Shown here piece after piece: positions 43,498-52,232 of a stretch of 64,000 bases of DNA. Source of the DNA: Lachnospiraceae bacterium. Its GTDB lineage: Bacteria; Bacillota_A; Clostridia; Lachnospirales; Lachnospiraceae. The stretch is taken from contig JAILPG010000313.1 in NCBI GenBank assembly GCA_024699595.1, positions 1-64,000 on the forward strand, in the 5' to 3' direction. The notes under the pieces were generated by a model. That model was given only the letters and a program-made list of their open reading frames with translations, had not been told where the DNA came from and did no database searches. Each line of letters opens with the position of its first letter. Position 1 is the first letter of the stretch. Made by a program: the position numbers and the translations under genes.

Positions 43498-45549
43498 ATG
43501 CCGGATAACAATTCAAACAACGGAAATAACGGAAATAACAGAAACAACGGAACAGGCGGCGGAAAGGGGCCCAAGAACAAACAGACCTTAATGATACTGT
43601 TTATAGCATCCCTCCTAACCCTTTTATTTCTGTCCTATTTAAGAGGTATCGTAAACAACGCCTCCACACAGAAGATATCCTATGATGAATTTATTGCAAT
43701 GGTGGACAGCGGACAGGTTGACAGTGTCTCCATAGGCTCTGACAGGATCACGATAAAGCCCAGAAAGCAGGCTGATTCATATGTGAGCATGACCTATTAC
43801 ACGGTAAAGATGGATGATCTCGAGCTTCCTGACAGGCTCCTTGATGCCGGAGTTACCTTTGAGCAGGAGGAGTCAAGCTCTTCGGATACCATTATCTACA
43901 TAATAGTATCCTACGTGCTACCGATAGTATTGGTATGGGTGCTCCTAAGCTTTCTTATGAACAGGATGAGCAAGGGCGGCGGAGTAATGGGCGTCGGAAA
44001 GAGCAACGCCAAGGTCTATGTACAGAAGGAGACCGGTGTTACCTTCAAGGACGTAGCCGGTCAGGAGGAAGCCAAGGAATCACTTCAGGAAGTGGTTGAC
44101 TTTCTGCATAACCCCGGAAAATACATACAGATAGGAGCTAAGCTTCCCAAAGGTGCCCTGCTTGTGGGACCTCCGGGAACCGGAAAGACGCTGCTTGCAA
44201 GGGCGGTTGCGGGAGAAGCACACGTTCCTTTCTTTTCGCTAGCGGGCTCGGATTTCGTGGAAATGTATGTCGGTGTCGGCGCTTCGAGAGTTAGGGATCT
44301 TTTCAAGGATGCCACTAAGAATGCTCCGTGCATAATCTTCATAGATGAGGTTGATGCGATCGGAAAGAGCCGTGATTCAAGATTCGGAGGCGGCAATGAC
44401 GAGAGAGAACAGACCCTTAACCAGCTGCTTTCTGAGATGGACGGCTTTGATACCTCAAAGGGTATCTTTATCTTAGCTGCCACCAACAGACCCGAGATAC
44501 TTGACAAGGCACTGCTTCGACCCGGAAGATTTGACAGAAGGATAATCGTTGACAAGCCGGATCTTAAGGGAAGAGTGGATACTCTGAAGGTGCACTCAAA
44601 GGATGTGCATCTTGATGATACAGTGGATCTTGACGAGATAGGACTTGCTACTGCAGGAGCCGTTGGTTCGGATCTTGCCAACATGGTCAATGAGGCTGCC
44701 ATAAATGCAGTAAAGCACGGAAGAGCAGCAGTAAACCAGAAGGATCTTTTGGAAGCCATAGAAGTGGTCATGATGGGTAAGGAAAAGAAGGATCATATAA
44801 TGGGTCCCGAGGAAAGAAAGCTTGTATCCTATCATGAGACGGGGCACGCGCTTGCATCAGCCCTTCAGAAAAATACGGATCCCATCCAGAAGATCACTAT
44901 AGTACCCCGTACCATGGGAGCTCTGGGCTATGCATGGTATGTTCCCGATGAGGAAAAGCATCTTCGGTCCAAAAAAGAGCTGGAAGAGAGGATAATCACC
45001 GCTCTTGCGGGACGTGCAGCCGAGGAGATAATATTCGGTGCGGATGATATAACGACCGGAGCCGCAAATGATATAGAACAGGCTACAAATCTTGCAAGGA
45101 ACATGATAACCATGTACGGAATGAGCGAGAAGTTCGGCCTGATACAGATGGAGACTGTAGAGGATCAGTATCTAAGCGGACGCAAGATCCTTAATGTATC
45201 GGATGAGACTGCTTCGGATGTCGATACAGAGGTCATGAGGGTACTTGCCGGAGCTTACAAGGAGGCAAAGAGACTCCTTAATGAGAACCGCGACCTTATG
45301 GAAGAGATCGCAGGCTTCTTACTTGAAAAAGAGAGCATTACGGGCAAGGAATTCATGGCTATATTCAGGAAAAAATATCCTGAAGAAGAAAAGAATGATA
45401 CGGTTTCGGATGAGGCAGAGGGTGATCCTTCGCAGACAGCGGATACACAGGAAACAGAAGCTGAAACAGCAGATAATGGGGTTTTAGAAACCGGGGATAC
45501 CGAAGCTTCGGACGACACAAGGGGCACACTCTTTGATGCCAAGGGATAG
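43498..45549 (+). CDS. ftsH: ATP-dependent membrane zinc metalloprotease FtsH
   Basis: Membrane-bound AAA protease that degrades misfolded membrane and regulatory proteins. The 683-residue protein starts with an Asn/Gly-rich stretch (about 3-25). Then come TM1 (about 30-50), an extracellular domain, TM2 (about 138-158), the AAA domain with GPPGTGKT, IIFIDEVDAIG and the second region of homology (LRPGRFDR), and the Zn site HETGH with a later Asp. The C-terminal tail is acidic and Thr-rich. The ftsH stop codon is followed directly by the next ATG, an unusual neighbour for ftsH. Confidence 0.97.
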   Translation: MPDNNSNNGNNGNNRNNGTGGGKGPKNKQTLMILFIASLLTLLFLSYLRGIVNNASTQKISYDEFIAMVDSGQVDSVSIGSDRITIKPRKQADSYVSMTYYTVKMDDLELPDRLLDAGVTFEQEESSSSDTIIYIIVSYVLPIVLVWVLLSFLMNRMSKGGGVMGVGKSNAKVYVQKETGVTFKDVAGQEEAKESLQEVVDFLHNPGKYIQIGAKLPKGALLVGPPGTGKTLLARAVAGEAHVPFFSLAGSDFVEMYVGVGASRVRDLFKDATKNAPCIIFIDEVDAIGKSRDSRFGGGNDEREQTLNQLLSEMDGFDTSKGIFILAATNRPEILDKALLRPGRFDRRIIVDKPDLKGRVDTLKVHSKDVHLDDTVDLDEIGLATAGAVGSDLANMVNEAAINAVKHGRAAVNQKDLLEAIEVVMMGKEKKDHIMGPEERKLVSYHETGHALASALQKNTDPIQKITIVPRTMGALGYAWYVPDEEKHLRSKKELEERIITALAGRAAEEIIFGADDITTGAANDIEQATNLARNMITMYGMSEKFGLIQMETVEDQYLSGRKILNVSDETASDVDTEVMRVLAGAYKEAKRLLNENRDLMEEIAGFLLEKESITGKEFMAIFRKKYPEEEKNDTVSDEAEGDPSQTADTQETEAETADNGVLETGDTEASDDTRGTLFDAKG

Positions 45550-46608
45550 ATGAAAGAATCTGATAAAAAGTATTCTGATAAATCATACAGATTCATGATC
45601 ATCGGAGCGGTGATCATGATAGCCGCTGCCGTTATCACGGGCATTATCTTCAGAATGATAACAAGGACCATGCAGGAGATCGAGCAGGAGCTTACCATGA
45701 ATTATGATAAGCACTATGCGTTTATCGCCGAGGATTCGGAGAGCGATCTCTGGCAGGAGGTCTTTGCCGCCGCCGATGAAAAGGCAAGGGAATATAACGT
45801 ATATCTTGAGGATCTCGGCAAGAGTCTCGGTGCAGACTATACTGCCGAGGATCTTTTGCGTATAGCGGTCAATTCCAAAATGGACGGGATAGTATATTCC
45901 GGGGGTGCGGGCGAGAGAGTCGTGGAGCTTATAGACAGAGCTGCCGATGAAGGGATAGGCGTCGTAGTCCTTCAAAATGATGTTGAAGCTTCAAAGAGGC
46001 AGTGCTATGTCGGGCTTAATTATTTTGAGCTGGGACAGATGTATGCTCTTCAGATAGAAAAGCTTACCGAGGATACGGGAATAGATGATATATCCGTTGA
46101 CATCCTTGTGGACGGGGATATGTCTGAAGGTTCCGCAAATCTTATAATAATGGCAATAGAGGAATCCTTAAGAGAGAAATACGCAGATGCCGCACTTCCC
46201 GAGATAGTTGTCACAAGGATAGAAGCGGAGGATATCTTCAGTGCCGAGGAGAGCATCAGGACTGTATTTTTGGAAAAAGAAAAGCTTCCCGACATAATGT
46301 TATGCGTAAACAGTGTCTATACAAGGTGCGCCTATCAGGCGATAGTTGATTACAATCTGGTGGGACAGATCCAGATAGTCGGGTATTTTGCAAATGATAC
46401 GATACTTGATGCGGTTGACAAGGAAGTCATCTTTTCCACCATCTCGATAGATACGGATGAAATGGGAAAGACCTGTATAACCGCTCTGTATGAATACAAC
46501 AATATGGGCTATACCAACTCATATCTGCCGGTTGATATCGAGATAGTTGACAAGGATAAAGCACATCAGATAATCCGTGAAAAGAGCATAAGGGAAGAGG
46601 GACTATGA
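45550..46608 (+). CDS. Membrane-anchored sugar-binding protein, sensor partner of the two-component system
   Basis: A 352-residue type I periplasmic-binding fold held by an N-terminal membrane helix (about 15-37) with no lipobox or cleavage site. Core segments are DLLRIAVNSKMDGIVYSGG, GIGVVVLQNDVEASKRQCYVG and DIMLCVNSVYTRCAYQAI. Its stop overlaps the kinase start (ATGA), so it is co-translated with the kinase. By analogy with XylFII-LytS/YesN of Clostridium beijerinckii, where a binding protein presents D-xylose to the kinase, I infer a sensing rather than transport role. The ligand is unknown. Confidence 0.83.
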   Translation: MKESDKKYSDKSYRFMIIGAVIMIAAAVITGIIFRMITRTMQEIEQELTMNYDKHYAFIAEDSESDLWQEVFAAADEKAREYNVYLEDLGKSLGADYTAEDLLRIAVNSKMDGIVYSGGAGERVVELIDRAADEGIGVVVLQNDVEASKRQCYVGLNYFELGQMYALQIEKLTEDTGIDDISVDILVDGDMSEGSANLIIMAIEESLREKYADAALPEIVVTRIEAEDIFSAEESIRTVFLEKEKLPDIMLCVNSVYTRCAYQAIVDYNLVGQIQIVGYFANDTILDAVDKEVIFSTISIDTDEMGKTCITALYEYNNMGYTNSYLPVDIEIVDKDKAHQIIREKSIREEGL

Positions 46609-48098
46609 CCGGAGTGATCAGGAGAAAATGGAATAATGCCTCGGTCAGATTCAAGCTCCTTGTGGCCTTTATCGTACCCGTGGCTCTCATACTTGCCGTT
46701 AACATATACATGTATATCGGTGTCAATACCATGATCGCAAGGGTTGATGAGATATATGCCGCAAACGTCAGCTTAAACGACCTGTCGGAGTCACTTACAT
46801 TTTTGCAGAATTCCATGAAGGAATATCTCGAGAGCAAAGGAACTGCTGCGCTTAATGATTATTACAAGGCGGATCAGGACTACAGGAACGGGCTTTCATC
46901 GCTTGACCTTAAATCCTCCGGAACGGCCGTATATGCGATGCAGGAAAACATCGTAAACCAGTCTGAGGTATATTTACAGATCGCCGGTGAGACGATAACC
47001 GCAAAAAGAGGCCGTAACGTGGAAAAATACAAGGCGACCTACGAGGATGCAGTTGTCATCTATTCGGATCTTCAGACCTGCATACATTCCCTTAACAATG
47101 AACAGTTTAAAAAGAACACCTCGGATTACAGTGCCCTTCTGTCTTCACTTAAATATATGGAGATAATGACCATCTCGATACTGTTCTTTATCGGCGCTGT
47201 CAACATCGCAGTGGTTTTCCTTATCACAAAGAGCATGACGCTGCCTCTTATAGATCTTTCAAGAGCTGCCAATGAGGTTGCGGAAGGTAATTTTGACGTC
47301 GACGTGGAGAGCATGGAGGGCAATGATGAGATAGGCGTTGTGTCCAAAGCTTTTACCAAGATGCTTGACAGCATACAGAGATACATAGCCGAAATAAGAG
47401 ACAGTGTTCTTCGTGAGAGCCAGTTAAAGGAACATGAGCTTGTGATGGAGAACAGGATGAAGGAGGTACAGCTTCGGTCCCTTCAGGCACAGATCAATCC
47501 GCATTTCCTGTTTAATACGTTAAATGCCGGAGAGCAGCTTGCCATGATGGAGGGAGCGGAAAAGACGACCGAATTCATTGAGAATATGGCCGATTTCTTC
47601 AGATATAACATAAAGAAGATTGACAATGACTCATCGATAGCCGAAGAGGTGGCACTGGTAGATAAGTATATCTACATATTAAATGTAAGGTTTACCGGAG
47701 AGATCCATTATTCCAAGGATGTCGACGGGGATGTCACAGAGATCAGGGTTCCGAGCATGATATTACAGCCGATCGTGGAAAATGCCGTAAATTACGGTAT
47801 CAGGGATATCGACTGGGAAGGGCACATCGCCCTTAGGGTATACAAGGAAGGCGGCTATGTATTCCTGTCGATCAAGGATAACGGTGTGGGCATGAGCAAG
47901 GACCTGATAGATAAGATCTTAGCCGGCGAGCCCATGGGTGATTCCTATACCGAACACTCCTCTTCAAACGGAATAGGACTTCAGAACGTTATAGAAAGAC
48001 TGCAGATATTTACGGGACAGAAGGACGTCATGGAGATCTACAGTGAAGGGGAAGGAAAAGGCTGCGAATTTATTATAAAAGTTCCATTACACGTATAA
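46605..48098 (+). CDS. Sensor histidine kinase, LytS/YesM type
   Basis: A 497-residue kinase. TM1 is about residues 18-40, followed by a mostly helical extracellular domain of about 140 residues. TM2 is about 185-207, with a HAMP domain after it (LPLIDLSRAANEVAEGNFDV). His_kinase shows QINPHFLFNTLN, and the ATPase domain shows QPIVENAVNYG, DNGVGMS and NGIGLQN. The small helical sensor region is suited to protein-protein contact with the preceding binding protein. It is 15 bases before the regulator gene. Confidence 0.93.
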   Translation: MTGVIRRKWNNASVRFKLLVAFIVPVALILAVNIYMYIGVNTMIARVDEIYAANVSLNDLSESLTFLQNSMKEYLESKGTAALNDYYKADQDYRNGLSSLDLKSSGTAVYAMQENIVNQSEVYLQIAGETITAKRGRNVEKYKATYEDAVVIYSDLQTCIHSLNNEQFKKNTSDYSALLSSLKYMEIMTISILFFIGAVNIAVVFLITKSMTLPLIDLSRAANEVAEGNFDVDVESMEGNDEIGVVSKAFTKMLDSIQRYIAEIRDSVLRESQLKEHELVMENRMKEVQLRSLQAQINPHFLFNTLNAGEQLAMMEGAEKTTEFIENMADFFRYNIKKIDNDSSIAEEVALVDKYIYILNVRFTGEIHYSKDVDGDVTEIRVPSMILQPIVENAVNYGIRDIDWEGHIALRVYKEGGYVFLSIKDNGVGMSKDLIDKILAGEPMGDSYTEHSSSNGIGLQNVIERLQIFTGQKDVMEIYSEGEGKGCEFIIKVPLHV

Positions 48099-48113
48099 TA
48101 CAAAGAGGTAACC

Positions 48114-49724
48114 ATGTACAGGATAATGCTTGCGGATGACGAAGGCATAGTGATCAATTCGTTATCCATGATAATTCAGAAGAATTTCCCGAACCAGTTT
48201 GAAATAGAGAGCGCAAAATCCGGGAGAATGGCCATTGAAGTCGCAGACAGGTTCAGGCCGGATGTGGTGTTTATGGATATACAGATGCCCGGCATCAACG
48301 GCATAGAAGCCATGAGGGAGATAAGGGACATGCTTCCTTCCGTCATCTTTGTGGTGCTCAGTGCCTATGATAAGTTTGACTATGCCAAGGAAGCAATTAA
48401 TCTCGGGGTTATCGATTATCTGAACAAGCCTTATAACCAGAAATCGATAGTCTCTGCTCTTGAGCGTGTGATCGGTGATCTTAATTCAAGGCGTGAGAGA
48501 AGAAGGCAGGATCTTCGGAACAAGGAAAGGCTTGAGACCGTGGTTCCGATCATAGAGAACGGCTTCATATCAAGCATCATGTTTGACCAGCCCTATGAAG
48601 AGGACATAGAAAACTATAAAAACCTGTTGAGCATAGATACAGACTGCGGTTACATGGTATCCGTGATGTTTGGTGAGATGCAGGAGGGAAGCTACCTGAC
48701 TAATGCAGTCGGATCAGCTATCAAGGCGCAGACCGTTTATTTTTCCAAGGTACGGGATATCATCAAGGATACCTTTAAGGATGCGATCGTAGGCTCCATA
48801 AGCTCCAACAAGATCCCCGTATTTGTACCGAGAAAAGACCTGCAGATGGAGTACTCCGAAAGGATAGACCTTATCGAAAGATCGAGGGTTGCTGCAAGAC
48901 AGATGCATGATGCCACAGATATTTTTTACAGGATAGGCATTGGCGGGATAAAGAAGTTAAAAAACTGCCATGAATCCTATGAAGAGGCCACAAAGGCGCT
49001 GTATTCCACAAAAGGGAGCGTAGCTCATGTTGATGATCTGCCTATAGCTGTATCCTATGAGGAAAGTTATCCTGCGGATCTTGAAAACGAGATGTTTGAA
49101 AAGCTTCACGACGGCGATACAGAGGGGTGTCTGTTAAAGAGTGCACAGTTTTTCGACTGGATGAGCGAAAAATATGCCGACGATATAATGAGTGTAAAGC
49201 TCAAGGTCCTGGAGTTCGTCCTCAGGGCGGAAAGCGATATGTACAGAAGCGGCGGACATCTGTACGCTTTTGAGAGCCGTAAGAATTATCTGTCCGAGAT
49301 AATAGGCATGGCGGGTATGGATGAGGCTAAGAACTGGTTCATCGATAAGATGAGAAATGCGGTGACCAATATGACCACGGGAAGCATAGACCATACCCAT
49401 TATCTGGTAAAAGAGGCACTTCAGTACATTGAGGATAACGTGGAAAAGGATATTTCCTTAAACGAGATATCCGAAAGGCTCAATATAAGCTCGTATTACT
49501 TCAGCAAGCTCTTTAAGGAGGAAACCAAGGAAGGCTTCATCGAATATCTCACAAAGAGAAGGGTGGAAAAGGCCAAGGATATGTTAAAGGATCCGTCAAA
49601 GAGCATCAAGGAAGTGGGAAGTGCGTGCGGATATTCCGATCCGAATTATTTTTCAAGGATATTCAAGAAAGCAACCGGCATGACACCGACAGAATATAAG
49701 GAGAGAGCAGGAAGTGTTGTCTAA
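48114..49724 (+). CDS. AraC-type response regulator (YesN family), long form
   Basis: A 536-residue regulator. The receiver domain has DDE near the N-terminus, phospho-acceptor Asp55 in VFMDIQMPG and Lys in YLNKPYNQ. A middle region of about 290 residues has no clear family, and an AraC DNA-binding domain lies at the C-terminus (LNISSYYFSKLFKEE and YSDPNYFSRIFKKATGMTPTEYK). It probably activates the transporter genes downstream. GAGGTAACC precedes the ATG. The end overlaps the next gene by 11 bases. Confidence 0.93.
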   Translation: MYRIMLADDEGIVINSLSMIIQKNFPNQFEIESAKSGRMAIEVADRFRPDVVFMDIQMPGINGIEAMREIRDMLPSVIFVVLSAYDKFDYAKEAINLGVIDYLNKPYNQKSIVSALERVIGDLNSRRERRRQDLRNKERLETVVPIIENGFISSIMFDQPYEEDIENYKNLLSIDTDCGYMVSVMFGEMQEGSYLTNAVGSAIKAQTVYFSKVRDIIKDTFKDAIVGSISSNKIPVFVPRKDLQMEYSERIDLIERSRVAARQMHDATDIFYRIGIGGIKKLKNCHESYEEATKALYSTKGSVAHVDDLPIAVSYEESYPADLENEMFEKLHDGDTEGCLLKSAQFFDWMSEKYADDIMSVKLKVLEFVLRAESDMYRSGGHLYAFESRKNYLSEIIGMAGMDEAKNWFIDKMRNAVTNMTTGSIDHTHYLVKEALQYIEDNVEKDISLNEISERLNISSYYFSKLFKEETKEGFIEYLTKRRVEKAKDMLKDPSKSIKEVGSACGYSDPNYFSRIFKKATGMTPTEYKERAGSVV

Positions 49725-50748
49725 AAAATGGTTTGTAAGCATCATATCAGTGATCACGGCGTTTTCGCTTCTTGGCTGCAGCACAAAGAGCATGAACAGT
49801 ACCGAGAAGCCTTCGCAGGAAAAAGAGGGCATACAGATAGGCCTTTCGATCGATTCGCTTCTTATTGAAAGATGGTCAAGAGAGAGAGATCTGTTCGTAT
49901 CTAAGGCTCAGGAGCTCGGAGCTGAGGTAAATGTCCAGAATGCGAACGGGGTAGTGGATGAACAGATAAAACAGATAAGATACTTTATAGATAAGAAGGT
50001 GGATGTGATAGTCGTCATATCAATAGATGATCTGGCACTAAAGGATGTTATCACCGATGCCAAGAAGGAAGGGATCAAGATCATCGCCTACGACAGGCCT
50101 ATCAGAAATGTAAATGCGGATCTGTTTCTGTCTGTCGACAATGAGAGGGTCGGTGAGCTTATGGCCGAATACATTAAGAAGTATGTCGGAAAAGACGGCA
50201 CGATCATCCAGGTGAAGGGATCGCCTACGGATTACAATGTCCAGATGGTTCAGGACGGATTCGAAAGGATCCTCTCCACCACTAATATAAAGATTGATTA
50301 TGCGGAGTTTTCCGACGGATGGGTTGCAGAGAACGGCTTTGATGTCACGGACAGATATTTAAAGACCGGAAAGATCCCTGATGCCATCATGTGCGGCAAT
50401 GACAATCTTGCTGCAAATGCGATAAGAGCTCTTATTGAGCACAGACTGGGAGGAAAGGTCTGCGTGGTGGGACAGGATGCGGATCTGGAGGCCTGCCAGA
50501 GGATAGTAGAGGGAATGCAGTACATGACAGTATACAAACCCGTCGAAAAGCTTGCGGTAAGAGCTGCAGAGCGTGCCGTAGACATGGCAAACGGTATTCC
50601 TTTGGGCCTCAGGGAAACGTTTAATGACGGAACCTACGATGTTCCCTATGAGAAGCTCGATCCTGTCGCCGTCACAAAGGATAACATGGATGAGGTCATA
50701 ACGGGCAAGTACCACCAGAGGAATGAGATATACTTAAACATACAATGA
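49714..50748 (+). CDS. Sugar-binding lipoprotein
   Basis: A 344-residue type I periplasmic-binding protein with lipobox SLLGC (Cys22). It resembles ribose/xylose/ChvE-type binding proteins: VVISIDDLALKDVI, IKIIAYDRPI, GSPTDYNVQM, DAIMCGNDNLAANAI and VVGQDADLEACQ. It starts at GTG 49714 inside the regulator gene, with AAGGAG at 49698-49703. It is separated from the transporter by a strong terminator, so it belongs to the signalling transcript. It may be a second sensor or a low-level receptor. Confidence 0.88.
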   Translation: MLSKKWFVSIISVITAFSLLGCSTKSMNSTEKPSQEKEGIQIGLSIDSLLIERWSRERDLFVSKAQELGAEVNVQNANGVVDEQIKQIRYFIDKKVDVIVVISIDDLALKDVITDAKKEGIKIIAYDRPIRNVNADLFLSVDNERVGELMAEYIKKYVGKDGTIIQVKGSPTDYNVQMVQDGFERILSTTNIKIDYAEFSDGWVAENGFDVTDRYLKTGKIPDAIMCGNDNLAANAIRALIEHRLGGKVCVVGQDADLEACQRIVEGMQYMTVYKPVEKLAVRAAERAVDMANGIPLGLRETFNDGTYDVPYEKLDPVAVTKDNMDEVITGKYHQRNEIYLNIQ

Positions 50749-50762
50749 ACAAAAAATTCATC

Positions 50763-50808
50763 AGCATAATTTTGTCATGGCCATGACAAAATTGTGCTAT
50801 TTTTTTTG
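50763..50808 (+). terminator. Intrinsic terminator with a long palindromic stem
   Basis: The 36-base hairpin at 50763-50798 has an inner perfect 26-base palindrome (AATTTTGTCATGG and its complement, 50768-50793). This is extended by a T-G pair and AGCA/TGCT, then a run of eight T. It ends the sensor transcript. Confidence 0.85.
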
Positions 50809-50890
50809 CATCCGCATTTTTCATAACATAAAAATTTGAAGAAAGAGACAAGTCTTTATAGAAGCAGGGATGATATTATATGAAACGTAG

Positions 50891-50911
50891 CGGGTAACAC
50901 AGTGTTATCCG
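50891..50911. promoter_or_regulatory. Inverted repeat in the leader of the transporter operon
   Basis: CGGGTAACAC-A-GTGTTATCCG, one mismatch (a G-T pair if folded as RNA). It lies 26-46 bases before the binding-protein start and just after a TATTAT-like -10 (50874-50879) that lacks a clear -35. This fits an operator for a regulator, or a leader hairpin. Confidence 0.5.
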
Positions 50912-50936
50912 GAAAAATTTTCAGGGAGGACGAAAA

Positions 50937-52100
50937 ATGTCAAAGAAAGTATTATCAGTATTACTTGCAACAGCAATGACAGCTTCTCTTTTAGTTGGAT
51001 GTGCAGGCACAGTTCCTACAGCTACTGTAGATCAGCCCACAGCAACAGAGGAGAACAAGGATGACGCTCAGCCTACAGAAGACAAGACTGACGATGCAAC
51101 TCCTACATCAGACGCAGCTGGCGCTAAGGTTGGTGTAGCAATGCCTACAAAGGATCTTCAGAGATGGAACCAGGATGGTGCCAACATGAAGGAAAAGCTC
51201 GAGGCAGCTGGTTATGAAGTAGATCTTCAGTATGCATCAAACAGCGTTGAGACTCAGGTTGGACAGATCGAGAACATGATCAACGGCGGATGCAGCGTAC
51301 TCGTTATCGCTTCTATCGACGGTGAGTCACTCGGAACAGTTCTTGAGACAGCTAAGGCTGCAGGGATCCCTGTTATCGCTTATGACCGTCTTATCATGAA
51401 GACCGATGCAGTTAGCTACTATGCAACATTTGATAACTACATGGTAGGTACAAAGCAGGGACAGTACATCATCGATACTCTTGATCTTGACAATGCTGAG
51501 GGACCTTTCACAATGGAAATCACAGCTGGTGATCCCGGTGACAACAATGCAGGTTTCTTCTACAACGGCGCTATGGATCTTCTTAAGCCCTACATCGATG
51601 AAGGCAAGATCGAAGTTAAGTCCGGACAGGTTGAGTTCACAGACGTTGCAACAGCTTCATGGGCAACTGAGACAGCTCAGTCAAGAATGGAGAACATCCT
51701 TTCAACTTACTATGCAGACGGAACAAACCTTGATATCTGCCTGTGCTCAAACGACTCTACAGCACTTGGTGTTGAGAACGCTTTAGCAGCTAACTACACA
51801 GGAGATTATCCTATCGTTACAGGTCAGGACTGCGATATCGCAAACGTAAAGAACATGATCGACGGCAAGCAGTCAATGTCAATCTTCAAGGATACACGTA
51901 CACTTGCTGAGCAGGTTGTTAAGATGGTTACTCAGATCCTTAACGGTGAGGAAGTTGAAGTTAACGATACAGAGACCTATGACAACGGTGACGGATACAT
52001 TGTTCCTTCATTCCTTTGCGAGCCTGTATTTGCTGATATCAACAACTACGAAGAGCTTCTTATCGAGAGCGGCTACTACACAGAGGCTGACCTTCAGTAA
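50937..52100 (+). CDS. Multiple-monosaccharide ABC transporter binding lipoprotein (ChvE-like)
   Basis: A 387-residue lipoprotein (lipobox LLVGC, Cys22) with a Thr/Asp/Glu-rich linker (about 25-60). The ChvE/xylose-binding core shows VGVAMPTKDLQRWNQDG, VIASIDGESLG, IPVIAYDRLI, NDSTALGVENAL and VTGQDCDIANVKNM. The codon choice (GCA, ACA, ATC, CTT) differs from the neighbouring regulatory genes and fits very high expression. GGGAGG precedes the ATG. A strong hairpin separates it from the ATPase gene. Confidence 0.93.
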   Translation: MSKKVLSVLLATAMTASLLVGCAGTVPTATVDQPTATEENKDDAQPTEDKTDDATPTSDAAGAKVGVAMPTKDLQRWNQDGANMKEKLEAAGYEVDLQYASNSVETQVGQIENMINGGCSVLVIASIDGESLGTVLETAKAAGIPVIAYDRLIMKTDAVSYYATFDNYMVGTKQGQYIIDTLDLDNAEGPFTMEITAGDPGDNNAGFFYNGAMDLLKPYIDEGKIEVKSGQVEFTDVATASWATETAQSRMENILSTYYADGTNLDICLCSNDSTALGVENALAANYTGDYPIVTGQDCDIANVKNMIDGKQSMSIFKDTRTLAEQVVKMVTQILNGEEVEVNDTETYDNGDGYIVPSFLCEPVFADINNYEELLIESGYYTEADLQ

Positions 52101-52158
52101 GAAAACAACATATAGTTAACGATGAATATGATTCGTCGCAGGCTATAAAGAACAATAG

Positions 52159-52188
52159 ACAGGCGGGCGCAAACCCGCCTGTTTATTT
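52159..52188 (+). terminator. Intercistronic hairpin/attenuator after the ChvE-like gene
   Basis: ACAGGCGGG/CCCGCCTGT with a CGCAAA loop (52159-52182), followed by TTATTTG. Same position as the hairpin at 24965 in the other transporter operon. Confidence 0.85.
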
Positions 52189-52232
52189 GAAAAGCTAAAA
52201 AGAACAGTAATGGATTTTAGGAGGGATACATT

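Noticed and set aside
44085..44771. Long open frame (228 residues) on the minus strand inside ftsH
   Set aside because: It is antisense to the AAA domain of ftsH, is low in complexity (Ser/Leu/Pro-rich), has no ribosome site, and the plus-strand gene is certain.
50768..50793. Perfect 26-base palindrome considered as a protein operator
   Set aside because: It is the core of a longer hairpin (50763-50798) followed at once by eight T after a gene stop, so a terminator is the simpler explanation.
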